From Planktotalea frisia (lineage in GTDB: Bacteria; Pseudomonadota; Alphaproteobacteria; Rhodobacterales; Rhodobacteraceae): a stretch of 64,000 nucleotides of DNA. Position 1 is the first letter of the stretch; every line of letters begins with the position of its first letter. Location of the stretch: contig NZ_MLCB01000126.1 of assembly GCF_001890925.1 (NCBI RefSeq), forward strand, positions 37,790 to 101,789, given 5' to 3'. Below the pieces are notes generated by a model, which saw nothing but the letters and a program-made list of their open reading frames with translations, did not search any database and was not told the origin of the DNA. This document shows positions 16,856 through 24,729 of this stretch, piece after piece. The position numbers were made by a program, and so were the translations under genes.

Positions 16856-17460
16856 AACAACCTCTTGGTGTGATCCTTGCAGGCGGGCAAGCGCGGCGTA
16901 TGGGCGGTGGTGATAAGGGGCGGCTGATGCTAGGCGGGCGCAGTTTGCTCAGCCATGTGATTGCACGGTTGGAGCCGCAAGTCGCGGCGCTTGCTTTGAG
17001 CGCAAACGGCGATGTTGCGCGGTTCGTTGATACGGGTCTGCCCGTGGTGGCAGATAGTGTCGCGGGATTTGTCGGACCTTTGGCAGGTGTGCTGGCAGGG
17101 CTGGATTGGGCTCATGAACAAGGTGCTGAGACGATTGTGACGGCGGCGGCGGACACACCGTTTTTTCCATGCGATCTGGTGCCGCGATTGATGATGGCCG
17201 CGGATGGCATGGTGCATCCCTTGGTTCTGGCAGCTACGCTGGATAGCGAGCGTGGGCGCAATCGACATCCAACGTTTGGGCTTTGGCCTGTTGCACTTCG
17301 CGATGATCTACGCCGTGCGCTGGAGGGTGGCTTGCGTAAAGTCGTGCTCTGGAGCGATCAGCATGGTGGGCGCGAAGCGATGTTTGAAGCCGAACCGTTT
17401 GATCCGTTTTTTAACGTGAACACCCCTGAAGATTTGGCGCACGCCGAGGGATTATTATGA
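16852..17460 (+). CDS. mobA: molybdenum cofactor guanylyltransferase MobA
   Basis: MobA adds GMP from GTP to molybdopterin to make the guanine dinucleotide cofactor. The nucleotide-binding N-terminus GVILAGGQARRMGGGDKGRL (residues about 6-25) is the family signature; VTAAADTPFFPCDLVPRL gives the metal-binding Asp. The end reads PFFNVNTPEDLAHAEGLL, as usual. The 202 residues match the family. It overlaps both neighbours by four bases, so mobA is embedded in a tightly coupled operon. Confidence 0.95.
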   Translation: MKQPLGVILAGGQARRMGGGDKGRLMLGGRSLLSHVIARLEPQVAALALSANGDVARFVDTGLPVVADSVAGFVGPLAGVLAGLDWAHEQGAETIVTAAADTPFFPCDLVPRLMMAADGMVHPLVLAATLDSERGRNRHPTFGLWPVALRDDLRRALEGGLRKVVLWSDQHGGREAMFEAEPFDPFFNVNTPEDLAHAEGLL

Positions 17461-17957
17461 AGATTTACGGCGTTGTCGGTTGGAAAAACGCGGGTAAGAC
17501 CGGTCTTATGGAGCGTTTGGTGAGCGAAATTTCGTCGCGTGGGTATTCAGTGTCCACGGTCAAACATGCCCACCATAGTTTCGATGTGGATCACGTGGGC
17601 AAGGACAGCTACCGTCACCGCGCGGCGGGTGCGAGAGAGGTGCTGCTGGCTTCGCGCAATCGTTTCGCTTTGATGCATGAATTGAGCGATGAAGATGAGC
17701 CAACGCTTGAAGAATTGCTGGGCAAACTTGCGCCCGTCGATCTGGTGTTGGTGGAAGGGTACAAGCGCGACAAGCATCCCAAAATAGAGGCGCATCGCCA
17801 GGAAACGGGCAACCCGTTGATCGCGGATGCGACTGTGCGCGCCTTTGCAGCGGATTGCGCGTTGGATGTGGGTCGCCCTGTGTTTGATCTGAATGCGACG
17901 GCTTTGATTGCCGATTTTGTGTTGAGTGATGTGGGTTTGGCGGAGCGGCTGGTATGA
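17457..17957 (+). CDS. mobB: molybdopterin-guanine dinucleotide biosynthesis adaptor MobB
   Basis: A 166-residue GTP-binding partner of MobA. The P-loop GWKNAGKTGLMERLV lies at residues 7-21, followed by STVKHAHHSFDVDHVGKDSYRHR cut across the typical switch region, and VDLVLVEGYKRDKHPKIE, all strongly conserved in MobB. It enhances cofactor guanylation but is not always essential. The stop overlaps the start of moeA by four bases. Confidence 0.94.
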   Translation: MKIYGVVGWKNAGKTGLMERLVSEISSRGYSVSTVKHAHHSFDVDHVGKDSYRHRAAGAREVLLASRNRFALMHELSDEDEPTLEELLGKLAPVDLVLVEGYKRDKHPKIEAHRQETGNPLIADATVRAFAADCALDVGRPVFDLNATALIADFVLSDVGLAERLV

Positions 17958-20056
17958 CGTTTGATACGGTCATCGTTGTCGATTGGGCCTCTGGCAAAGC
18001 ATCGGGGCCGACGCCGAAGAAGGACGCGATCTGGATCGGTGTTGCGAGCTCCACTTCTGTCGAACCGCCGCTTTATTTGCGTTCGCGCGTAGAGGCCGAA
18101 GCATGGTTAATCGCTCGTTTGATCGCGGAGCGCGCCAAGGGTCATCGGGTGCTTGCGAGTTTTGATTTTCCCTTTGCCTATCCCACTGGTTTTGCACGCG
18201 CTCTAAGCGGTTCGGATGATCCGTTCGGTGTCTGGGAATGGCTCGCCGTGCGGATCAAAGATGATGAGAACGGCGAGAATAATCGCTTTGACGTTGCTGC
18301 TGAAGTTAACGAATTTTTCGGAGGGACTGGTCCGTTTTGGGGCAATCCTTTGAAGCGTGATATAGCAGGGTTGCGACGAAATAAGTCTGAGTATTCTTTG
18401 CATGGTTTGCCTGAAAAGCGTCAGTGTGAGCAGGATGAAAAAGGGTTGTTCACGTGCTGGCAGCTTGCGGGCGCGGGCGCTGTTGGCGCACAAGTTTTGA
18501 TGGGATTACCCGTTTTGCATCGCCTGCGTGAACGATTCGGCAAGGAATTGGCGGTATGGCCATTTGAAGCGGCGGACGCGCCGATTGTTTTGGCAGAGAT
18601 TTGGCCATCTCTGCTGGGGCCTGTGGTTAAGGAGGCAGAGAAAAGTGGTGAAATAAGAGATGCAGCACAGGTTCGGCTGTTGTCGAAGGCTTTGGCGTCT
18701 ATGCCGGCTATTGAACTTGCTGGAATGATGGATCTCACGTCGCCTATTGAGGGCGCGATCCTTGGTGCTGGGCACTCAGATGAACTGCAACGCGCGGCGG
18801 TGCATCTAGCGCCGCCAAAGTTGTCAAATGACTGTTTTACCTTGCCAATGGGCGTAGATTGGACACCTGTGGATGAAGCGTTGGGGATGCTTCGCGCGCG
18901 TTTGAAACCTGTGGTGCCGACGATAACTGTCTCGGTGCAGAGTGCCGTGAACAAAATCCTAGCAAAGGATGTGATCGCGCAACGCTCTAACCCGCCGCTA
19001 CCCAATACAGCTGTGGATGGATATGGGTTTGCATCCAAAAGTTTGTCTGGCGAAGGGCCATTTGAGTTGCCTTTGGTAAAAGGACGTGCAGCAGCTGGTT
19101 TGCGCTTTGATGGTCGCGTGCCAAACGGTTTCGTCATTCGCATTTTGACGGGTGCTGCATTGCCGGATGGCGTTGATACGGTGATTTTGCAGGAAGATGT
19201 GCGCAGTGATGGCCTGCGCATTGCTTTTAACGGACCGGTCAAAGCAGGTAGCAACACGCGTCGCGCGGGTGAAGATGTGGGCGCTGGTGAAACTGTTCTG
19301 CGTGCGGGGCGGCGGATGACGCCAGCCGATGCCGCATTGTTGAGTGCGGTGGGCGTTTCGCAGGTTAGCATCTACGCGCCATTGCGCGTTGGTGTCCTTT
19401 CGACTGGCGATGAGCTGGTTGAAACAGGTCAGCCCGCGCAGGATGGGCAGATTTATGATGCAAACCGCCCAATGCTTTTGGCGCAATTGCGCGATTGGGG
19501 GTTTGAAGCGGTCGATCTTGGTCGGGCACCTGATGACAGAGCAACGCTAGGTGCAATGTTGGATGGGGGTGCTGCTCAGTGCGACGCCATTATAACATCT
19601 GGCGGTGCGTCTGCGGGGGATGAAGATCACATGTCGGCCCTTTTGGAAGAGACCGGCTCGCTCGCGTTGTGGCGGATTGCTTTGAAACCTGGGCGGCCCT
19701 TGGCGCTGGGAATGTGGAACACAGTTCCGGTTTTTGGCTTGCCAGGAAACCCTGTGGCGGCACTCGTGTGCACGTTAGTTTTTGCGCGCCCTGCTTTGAA
19801 TATTCTTTCAGGTGCCGGATGGTCAGAACCACAATGCTTTTTGCTGCCCGCTGCCTTTGAAAAGCGTAAAAGGGCTGGACGACGCGAGTTTTTGCGAGCA
19901 AGGGTTCGAGACGGTCATGTTGAGGTCTTTAAGTCCGAGGGATCAGGGCGGATCAGTAGTTTAAGCTGGGCGGAAGGTCTCGTTGAATTGCCCGATGGCG
20001 CTGCATTGATCGAGCATGGAACACCGGTGCGATACTTGCCGTTTGGTTTGTTTTAA
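17954..20056 (+). CDS. moeA: molybdopterin molybdotransferase MoeA with an extra N-terminal domain
   Basis: The protein has 700 residues, about 300 more than ordinary MoeA. Residues from about 310 form a complete MoeA: NPPLPNTAVDGYGF, then VLSTGDELVE, DGQIYDANRPML, SGGASAGDEDH, KPGRPLALG and GLPGNPVAALV. MoeA inserts molybdate into adenylylated molybdopterin. The first 300 residues start VIVVDWASGKASG and include LASFDFPFAYPTGFAR and FWGNPLKRD; this resembles a stand-alone Rhodobacterales protein loosely labelled molybdopterin guanine dinucleotide synthesis, possibly with an RNase H-like (DUF429-type) fold. Its activity is unknown. No stop or frameshift lies at the join, so this is a true fusion. 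Confidence 0.92.
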   Translation: MTFDTVIVVDWASGKASGPTPKKDAIWIGVASSTSVEPPLYLRSRVEAEAWLIARLIAERAKGHRVLASFDFPFAYPTGFARALSGSDDPFGVWEWLAVRIKDDENGENNRFDVAAEVNEFFGGTGPFWGNPLKRDIAGLRRNKSEYSLHGLPEKRQCEQDEKGLFTCWQLAGAGAVGAQVLMGLPVLHRLRERFGKELAVWPFEAADAPIVLAEIWPSLLGPVVKEAEKSGEIRDAAQVRLLSKALASMPAIELAGMMDLTSPIEGAILGAGHSDELQRAAVHLAPPKLSNDCFTLPMGVDWTPVDEALGMLRARLKPVVPTITVSVQSAVNKILAKDVIAQRSNPPLPNTAVDGYGFASKSLSGEGPFELPLVKGRAAAGLRFDGRVPNGFVIRILTGAALPDGVDTVILQEDVRSDGLRIAFNGPVKAGSNTRRAGEDVGAGETVLRAGRRMTPADAALLSAVGVSQVSIYAPLRVGVLSTGDELVETGQPAQDGQIYDANRPMLLAQLRDWGFEAVDLGRAPDDRATLGAMLDGGAAQCDAIITSGGASAGDEDHMSALLEETGSLALWRIALKPGRPLALGMWNTVPVFGLPGNPVAALVCTLVFARPALNILSGAGWSEPQCFLLPAAFEKRKRAGRREFLRARVRDGHVEVFKSEGSGRISSLSWAEGLVELPDGAALIEHGTPVRYLPFGLF

Positions 20057-20117
20057 GCATCAAAGGGGCGATTGCGATGACAACACGAAAACCTGTCTCA
20101 CACATCTTGCCAAAGCA

Positions 20118-21134
20118 CTAGTCAAACGTCCCCGCAACGCGACCCAACAGCATGAAGGCGCGGGCCGTGCGTGTGCTGGAAAGCGCAGCAATTTCAGCGT
20201 CTGTCGCTATTTCTTCAAACTCCGAAAAGCTCTTGTCGAAACGGCGTAAGAAGTGATGCGCTGCATCGCGGAAAATCGTATCTTGCTTCATGCGAGCGGC
20301 GGACAAAGCCAGTGAAGAGCGATCCCGAATGCCGCCAAGTGCCGCAATCGCACGGCCACGTTCGCCAGCGGCGAAACTCCGCCAAATTTCGGGGCGCGCG
20401 GCGTCAGGGCGCAAGTCATCCATGTAAATACCGTCTTGGCTAAGCAGTGTCAGCACATCTTGCGCTGCCTGAATCAACTGCGCAGAGGTTCTGTCTTTTA
20501 ACGCATCGCGCAAAGCATCAAAGCCGGCTTTGTCATTGGCATCCTCAGGGAAATTTAGCGCGCGGATCAAAACGTCACGCTCGAGCGGCGGTGCCATTTC
20601 AGCGGCTTGCGTGCCAAGGGCCAGACTGGCCTGTTCGGAGGGGTCCGCCGCAGCCGGTTCTACAGGAGCCGGTTTGCGCACGGGGGCCGTGTCGCGCTTC
20701 GTTGAGAAGGTCGCAAGCGTCGTTTCGGTCTTGCGCTGAGCCGCGGCGATTTCATCAAGTTTACGAGTTACAGAGGGCTCCGCCGCCATATTGCGCCCTT
20801 GGCTTTGGGCCACATAAGCTTGTCGAATGCCATCAATAGCGGCTTGTAAACGCTGGCTTTCTTCACGCATCACACGACTCGAGCGGGCAGCCGTCGCTGC
20901 GACCCAGATCATTGCAACCGGCATAAAGATTGCAAGCATTGTCATCAAGAAACGAAGGCCACCAGTACCCTCGACAGCGGCTTCGCTCGGAAGCGTGAGG
21001 AAGAAAATCGCAGCACCAAGTAACCACAAAAGGCTCAGCGCGATCGCGATGATTTCGATCCCCGTGATCGAGGATTTACCCGGACGATCATAGATGCCCA
21101 GTGGTGTTGATTTACCGTCAGAGCCGTCAGCCAT
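20118..21134 (-). CDS. two-helix membrane protein with coiled coil, function unknown
   Basis: A 338-residue protein. After a short cytoplasmic start there are two transmembrane helices (IEIIAIALSLLWLLGAAIFF near residue 28 and FLMTMLAIFMPVAMIWVAAT near 63), then a likely coiled coil (VMREESQRLQAAIDGIRQA), an Ala/Pro linker and a helical C-terminal domain. I chose the ATG giving MADGSDGKSTP, preceded by AAAGAAGTGAG, because the 42 residues before it lack character. I do not recognise the family beyond a conserved-looking alphaproteobacterial membrane protein. It follows greA by 40 bp on the same strand and is convergent to moeA. Confidence 0.75.
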   Translation of the reverse strand: MADGSDGKSTPLGIYDRPGKSSITGIEIIAIALSLLWLLGAAIFFLTLPSEAAVEGTGGLRFLMTMLAIFMPVAMIWVAATAARSSRVMREESQRLQAAIDGIRQAYVAQSQGRNMAAEPSVTRKLDEIAAAQRKTETTLATFSTKRDTAPVRKPAPVEPAAADPSEQASLALGTQAAEMAPPLERDVLIRALNFPEDANDKAGFDALRDALKDRTSAQLIQAAQDVLTLLSQDGIYMDDLRPDAARPEIWRSFAAGERGRAIAALGGIRDRSSLALSAARMKQDTIFRDAAHHFLRRFDKSFSEFEEIATDAEIAALSSTRTARAFMLLGRVAGTFD

Positions 21135-21174
21135 GCTCACTTCTTTCGCTCTTCGCCTGTGGAAAAACCACGGT

Positions 21175-21645
21175 CTAAATATATTCGACTTTAAGCACTT
21201 CGTAAGATTTGCCGCCACCAGGCGTGCGCACCTCAACACTATCACCTTCGTCCTTGCCAATCAAAGCGCGCGCGATAGGGGATTTGATATTGAGCAAGCC
21301 GTCTTCGATGTTGGCTTCATGTTCGCCAACGATCTGCCACGTTTTTTCTTCATCGGTGTCTTCATCAACCAGAGTTATGGTCGCGCCAAACTTAATGGTT
21401 CCGCTCAGTGTCGCCGGATCAATCACGGTGGCCAAGGAAAGAACGCCTTCAAGTTGCTTGACTCGGCCCTCGATGAAACTGTGTTTTTCGCGCGCGGAAT
21501 GGTACTCGGCGTTTTCTGACAGATCGCCATACTCGCGTGCTTCAGCAATTGCTGCGATAATCGCAGGGCGTTCCACGGTCTTGAGGTTCTTGAGTTCAAC
21601 CTCAACAGCCGTATGGCCTGCTTTGGTCATCGGTATCTTTTCCAT
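21175..21645 (-). CDS. greA: transcription elongation factor GreA
   Basis: GreA rescues backtracked RNA polymerase by stimulating transcript cleavage. The 156-residue protein has the N-terminal coiled-coil hairpin with the acidic tip [19 protein letters not shown], and the C-terminal FKBP-like domain with [14 protein letters not shown] and [17 protein letters not shown]. The start is the ATG of [10 protein letters not shown]; an in-frame ATG six codons upstream is less typical. An intrinsic terminator-like hairpin lies about 50 bases upstream on the same strand. Confidence 0.95.
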   Translation of the reverse strand: MEKIPMTKAGHTAVEVELKNLKTVERPAIIAAIAEAREYGDLSENAEYHSAREKHSFIEGRVKQLEGVLSLATVIDPATLSGTIKFGATITLVDEDTDEEKTWQIVGEHEANIEDGLLNIKSPIARALIGKDEGDSVEVRTPGGGKSYEVLKVEYI

Positions 21646-21695
21646 GGGCGACCCCGTCGTCATCTAACGTGCTTGTGTAGCACAGCTATTTATAC

Positions 21696-21717
21696 AAAAA
21701 CGCCGGACAAACCGGCG
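21696..21717 (-). terminator. intrinsic terminator-like hairpin upstream of greA
   Basis: On the minus strand CGCCGG-TTTGT-CCGGCG is followed at once by TTTTTG. It lies upstream of greA and downstream of no annotated minus-strand gene, because the next gene rightwards is on the plus strand. It may end a small RNA from 21720-21900 or attenuate a long greA leader. Confidence 0.65.
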
Positions 21718-21923
21718 CTGCACTCTTGTCTATTTTCAGCACTCAGATTGCCCTGAGCTGGTGGGCAAATGCAAGTGATGATCGCCATATAAGCATATTC
21801 GCGCGAATGCGTAGGTTTTTCTGCTGAAACACCACGATTTACGTATCGTTGCGATTGACCACATTAGGCATGCCTTGATACCCATCGGCGCAACATAATT
21901 TCTTGCTCACGAGAGGAGCCATC

Positions 21924-23558
21924 ATGTGTGAAATCGAACGCGAAGCGATGGAATATGACGTAGTGATCGTGGGCGCGGGGCCCGCGGGCCTGTCTGCGGC
22001 GATCCGTCTGAAGCAACTGGATGCTGATTTGCAGGTTGTTGTGCTGGAAAAGGGCTCTGAAGTGGGCGCGCATATCTTGTCTGGCGCAGTGCTTGATCCG
22101 GTTGGTTTGAACAAGCTTATTCCTGATTGGAAAGAAAAGGGCGCGCCGTTGAACGTGCCTGTAAAGGACGACAATTTTTATGCGTTGGGCGAGGCGGGTC
22201 AGATCCGCATTCCGAATTTCCCGATGCCACCTTTGATGAACAACCACGGCAATTACATCGTTTCCATGGGCAATGTGTGTCGCTGGATGGCAGAGCAGGC
22301 CGAAGAGCTTGGCGTTGAAATCTTCCCGGGCATGGCTTGTTCCGAGCTGGTTTACGGCGACAATGGCGAAGTCAAAGGCGCCGTGGCTGGCGTGTTTGGG
22401 CTAGAGGCTGATGGCACGCTTGGGCCGAATTCGGAGCCAGGCATGGAGCTTCATGGTAAATACGTTTTCCTCAGCGAAGGTGTGCGAGGATCGCTTAGCA
22501 AAGAAGTGATTGCGAAATACGATCTCTCGAAAGGGAAAGAGCCGCAGAAATTTGGCCTTGGCATGAAAGAGATTTGGGAAATTGATCCCGCCAAGCACAA
22601 AGAAGGATCTGTCACGCATACGATGGGTTGGCCTTTGGGCAGCAATGCTGGCGGTGGTTCGTTCATATATCATCTTGATAACAATCAGGTTTACGTTGGT
22701 TTCGTGGTGCATTTGAACTACGAAAACCCGCATCTGTTCCCCTATATGGAATTCCAACGCTTCAAACATCACCCGATGATCGCGGACCTTTTGAAAGGCG
22801 GCAAACGTGTGGCCTACGGAGCGCGCGCGATCTCTGAAGGCGGGTATCAGTCCATGCCGAAGATGGTGGCACCCGGCGTTGCATTGCTTGGCTGTTCTGT
22901 AGGCATGGTTAACGTGCCGCGCATCAAGGGCAATCACAACGCAATGTTGTCTGGCATCGCGGCTGCAGAAGCTGCGTTTGCTGCGATTGAGGCGGATCGT
23001 TCTGGCGATGAGCTGAACGACTACGAGGTCGAAGTGCGCTCTGGCGAGATTGGCAAAGACCTCAAGAAAGTGCGCAACGTAAAGCCACTTTGGAGCAAAT
23101 ACGGGCTTGTCGCATCGCTTGCAGTTGGCGGGTTTGACATGTGGACCAACACGCTTGGCTTCTCGCTTTTGGGCACTTTAAAGCACGGCAAAAATGATGC
23201 GGACGCAACGGGTAAAGCGGCGGCACATCAGCCGATTGAGTATCCCAAGCCTGATGGCACGCTTAGCTTTGATCGCCTCACGAATGTGGCGTTCAGCTTC
23301 ACCAATCATGAAGAAAGCCAGCCAGCGCATTTGCAGCTGACTGACAAAATGGTGCCGATGGCGGTGAACATGCCGCATTACGCAGAGCCAGCGCAGCGCT
23401 ATTGCCCCGCCGGCGTTTACGAGGTTGTTGACGATAATTTTGTGATCAACTTCCAGAACTGCGTTCACTGTAAAACATGTGATATCAAAGATCCGAGCCA
23501 GAATATCACTTGGGTCACGCCTCAGGGTGGGGACGGTCCGAACTACCCGAATATGTAA
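21924..23558 (+). CDS. electron transfer flavoprotein-ubiquinone oxidoreductase
   Basis: ETF-QO passes electrons from ETF, reduced by acyl-CoA and amine dehydrogenases, to the ubiquinone pool at the inner membrane. The N-terminal FAD-binding motif is VVIVGAGPAGLSAAIRL. The C-terminal cluster domain holds four cysteines, CPAGVYE and NCVHCKTCDIKDPSQNI, that bind one 4Fe-4S. The 544-residue length is normal. The start ATG has GAGAGGAG before it; the MEYDVVIVG methionine at 21948 is an alternative. The ETF genes are not in the window. Confidence 0.96.
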   Translation: MCEIEREAMEYDVVIVGAGPAGLSAAIRLKQLDADLQVVVLEKGSEVGAHILSGAVLDPVGLNKLIPDWKEKGAPLNVPVKDDNFYALGEAGQIRIPNFPMPPLMNNHGNYIVSMGNVCRWMAEQAEELGVEIFPGMACSELVYGDNGEVKGAVAGVFGLEADGTLGPNSEPGMELHGKYVFLSEGVRGSLSKEVIAKYDLSKGKEPQKFGLGMKEIWEIDPAKHKEGSVTHTMGWPLGSNAGGGSFIYHLDNNQVYVGFVVHLNYENPHLFPYMEFQRFKHHPMIADLLKGGKRVAYGARAISEGGYQSMPKMVAPGVALLGCSVGMVNVPRIKGNHNAMLSGIAAAEAAFAAIEADRSGDELNDYEVEVRSGEIGKDLKKVRNVKPLWSKYGLVASLAVGGFDMWTNTLGFSLLGTLKHGKNDADATGKAAAHQPIEYPKPDGTLSFDRLTNVAFSFTNHEESQPAHLQLTDKMVPMAVNMPHYAEPAQRYCPAGVYEVVDDNFVINFQNCVHCKTCDIKDPSQNITWVTPQGGDGPNYPNM

Positions 23559-23582
23559 TATCGACGCTTTGAAATGACGCGG

Positions 23583-23608
23583 AGGGCAGGCTTAGGTCTG
23601 CCCTTTTT
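23583..23608 (+). terminator. intrinsic terminator of the ETF-QO gene
   Basis: AGGGCAG and CTGCCCT form a 7-bp stem with an eight-base loop, followed by a T-run, 25 bases after the ETF-QO stop. The hairpin overlaps the stop codon region of the convergent LytTR gene. Confidence 0.8.
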
Positions 23609-24392
23609 CGTTGAGCATTTGCTCGACGTTTGCCCTGTAGCTGTTGCTTACGGGAACAGAACGCCCATCTTTGAGAGCCAGTTGGTGACGGCGATCAACA
23701 CGCGACAGACTACTTGCATGCGCGCGTGCAGCCCAGTGAGATCGGTGGGTCTGCACGCCTTCGATTCCATCGAGCAGATCAATCGCATCGCTTAGGCGCA
23801 TCAGGATCATCTCACTTCCTTTAGTTGTCGTAACCTCGACGTAGTGATCCTGCATCGACATTGAGATGATTTGCCCTTCGCGTAAACGCGTGGGTAAGCG
23901 TTGTAACAATCGAGGGGTCAATAAGCTTGGGGTCTTTTCGTCGCTTTTTACTGAATTACTATCCTGCGTTTCTTGTCGCGCAGTTTGCGAGCGAGAATTG
24001 ATCAAAAGCTCCAGTCCCGCGATCAGTATGCCCATAACGGTGACTTGAAACCACAGCATAGGAAATAGCGCGCCTTCTAAATGTTCGGGGCGGAAGACCT
24101 TGTTAAGCGCTATAACAAATGAGGTGCCGGGCACACTGCCGAGCGCAGAACCAATCACGATGGTAAACAGCATTGGAACCCTTGTGAGCCATTTGCTTTC
24201 GATTGCGGCAAGGATGCAAATTTCCATAAAAATGCCGACAGTGCTGATCGCAACAGTCCAAAAGACCACACGATCCCAGAAGGATAAATCATCACCCGTG
24301 TCGAATGGACCTAGGAAAACACAGACAAAAATCGCGATGGCGAAAACGGCAATGCGCCTGTCTCTGCTGTTTTGACTTGTATTTTCACGCAT
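23592..24392 (-). CDS. membrane-anchored LytTR-domain transcription regulator
   Basis: A 266-residue protein with four hydrophobic helices in the first half (IAVFAIAIFVCVFLG, VVFWTVAISTVGIFMEICI, VPMLFTIVIGSALG and LWFQVTVMGILIAGLELLI), a polar linker and a C-terminal LytTR DNA-binding domain. The LytTR part shows IISMSMQDHYVEVTTTKG, then MRLSDAIDLLDGIEG, THRSHWAA and SRVDRRHQLALKDGR. LytTR proteins bind direct repeats in promoters. Here there is no receiver domain, so the membrane part probably senses a signal directly. No kinase gene is adjacent; a tiny ORF with its own terminator lies divergently upstream. Confidence 0.9.
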   Translation of the reverse strand: MRENTSQNSRDRRIAVFAIAIFVCVFLGPFDTGDDLSFWDRVVFWTVAISTVGIFMEICILAAIESKWLTRVPMLFTIVIGSALGSVPGTSFVIALNKVFRPEHLEGALFPMLWFQVTVMGILIAGLELLINSRSQTARQETQDSNSVKSDEKTPSLLTPRLLQRLPTRLREGQIISMSMQDHYVEVTTTKGSEMILMRLSDAIDLLDGIEGVQTHRSHWAARAHASSLSRVDRRHQLALKDGRSVPVSNSYRANVEQMLNEKGQT

Positions 24393-24471
24393 CGTGTATT
24401 TGCTTTTCTGCTGATTTCACGAAGAATCTTAACGATATACGCAGTTTGACTTCGAAGAGAGCCGAGTTGCA

Positions 24472-24534
24472 ATGATAAATGATCTCGTGAGTGAGGCAAT
24501 CGGCATCCTAACCCAACTGATTGCAGTTAACTAA
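24472..24534 (+). CDS. possible 20-residue peptide gene or small-RNA locus
   Basis: The ORF encodes a short amphipathic peptide starting MINDLVSEAIGIL and ends 26 bases before a strong intrinsic terminator. GAAGAGAG lies upstream at poor spacing. If the TTGACT at 24446 is the -35 element, transcription might begin inside the ORF and produce an RNA of about 100 bases instead. So this is either a tiny protein gene, for example a peptide linked to the divergent LytTR regulator, or a small RNA. Neither is proven. Confidence 0.3.
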   Translation: MINDLVSEAIGILTQLIAVN

Positions 24535-24560
24535 AATTCCCTTTTCAAAACGTACATGGA

Positions 24561-24592
24561 GCGGTGCACTCGTTTGCACCGCTTCTTTTTTA
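24561..24592 (+). terminator. strong intrinsic terminator in the LytTR-TPR intergenic region
   Basis: GCGGTGCA and TGCACCGC form a perfect 8-bp stem with the loop CTCGTT, followed by TTCTTTTTT. No annotated plus-strand gene precedes it except the 20-codon ORF, so it implies a short transcript. Confidence 0.85.
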
Positions 24593-24729
24593 TCGCTCTG
24601 CGTGTCGCGCTCGAAAGAAATCGCAAAAACTTGAACGACTCTTTGTGTTGTTGAGACGTGCGATCATTGCTTTACCCGCATCGACGCCCTAGCTTCTTGT
24701 AAAGCAGTACACATAAAGGAGCATCACAC

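Larger units (their letters stand above)
24393..24729 (+). other. gene-poor stretch between LytTR and TPR genes
   Basis: These 337 bases contain a 20-codon ORF (24472-24534), a strong terminator (24561-24592), a TTGACT element at 24446-24451 and the ribosome site AAGGAG just before the TPR gene. Nothing resembling a tRNA was seen. The stretch 24593-24715 shows no feature that I recognise. Confidence 0.6.

Noticed and set aside
20077..20121. 14-codon ORF after moeA with AGGGG eight bases upstream
   Set aside because: The ribosome site is good but the peptide is too short to judge and overlaps the end of the convergent gene; there is no terminator or conservation evidence.
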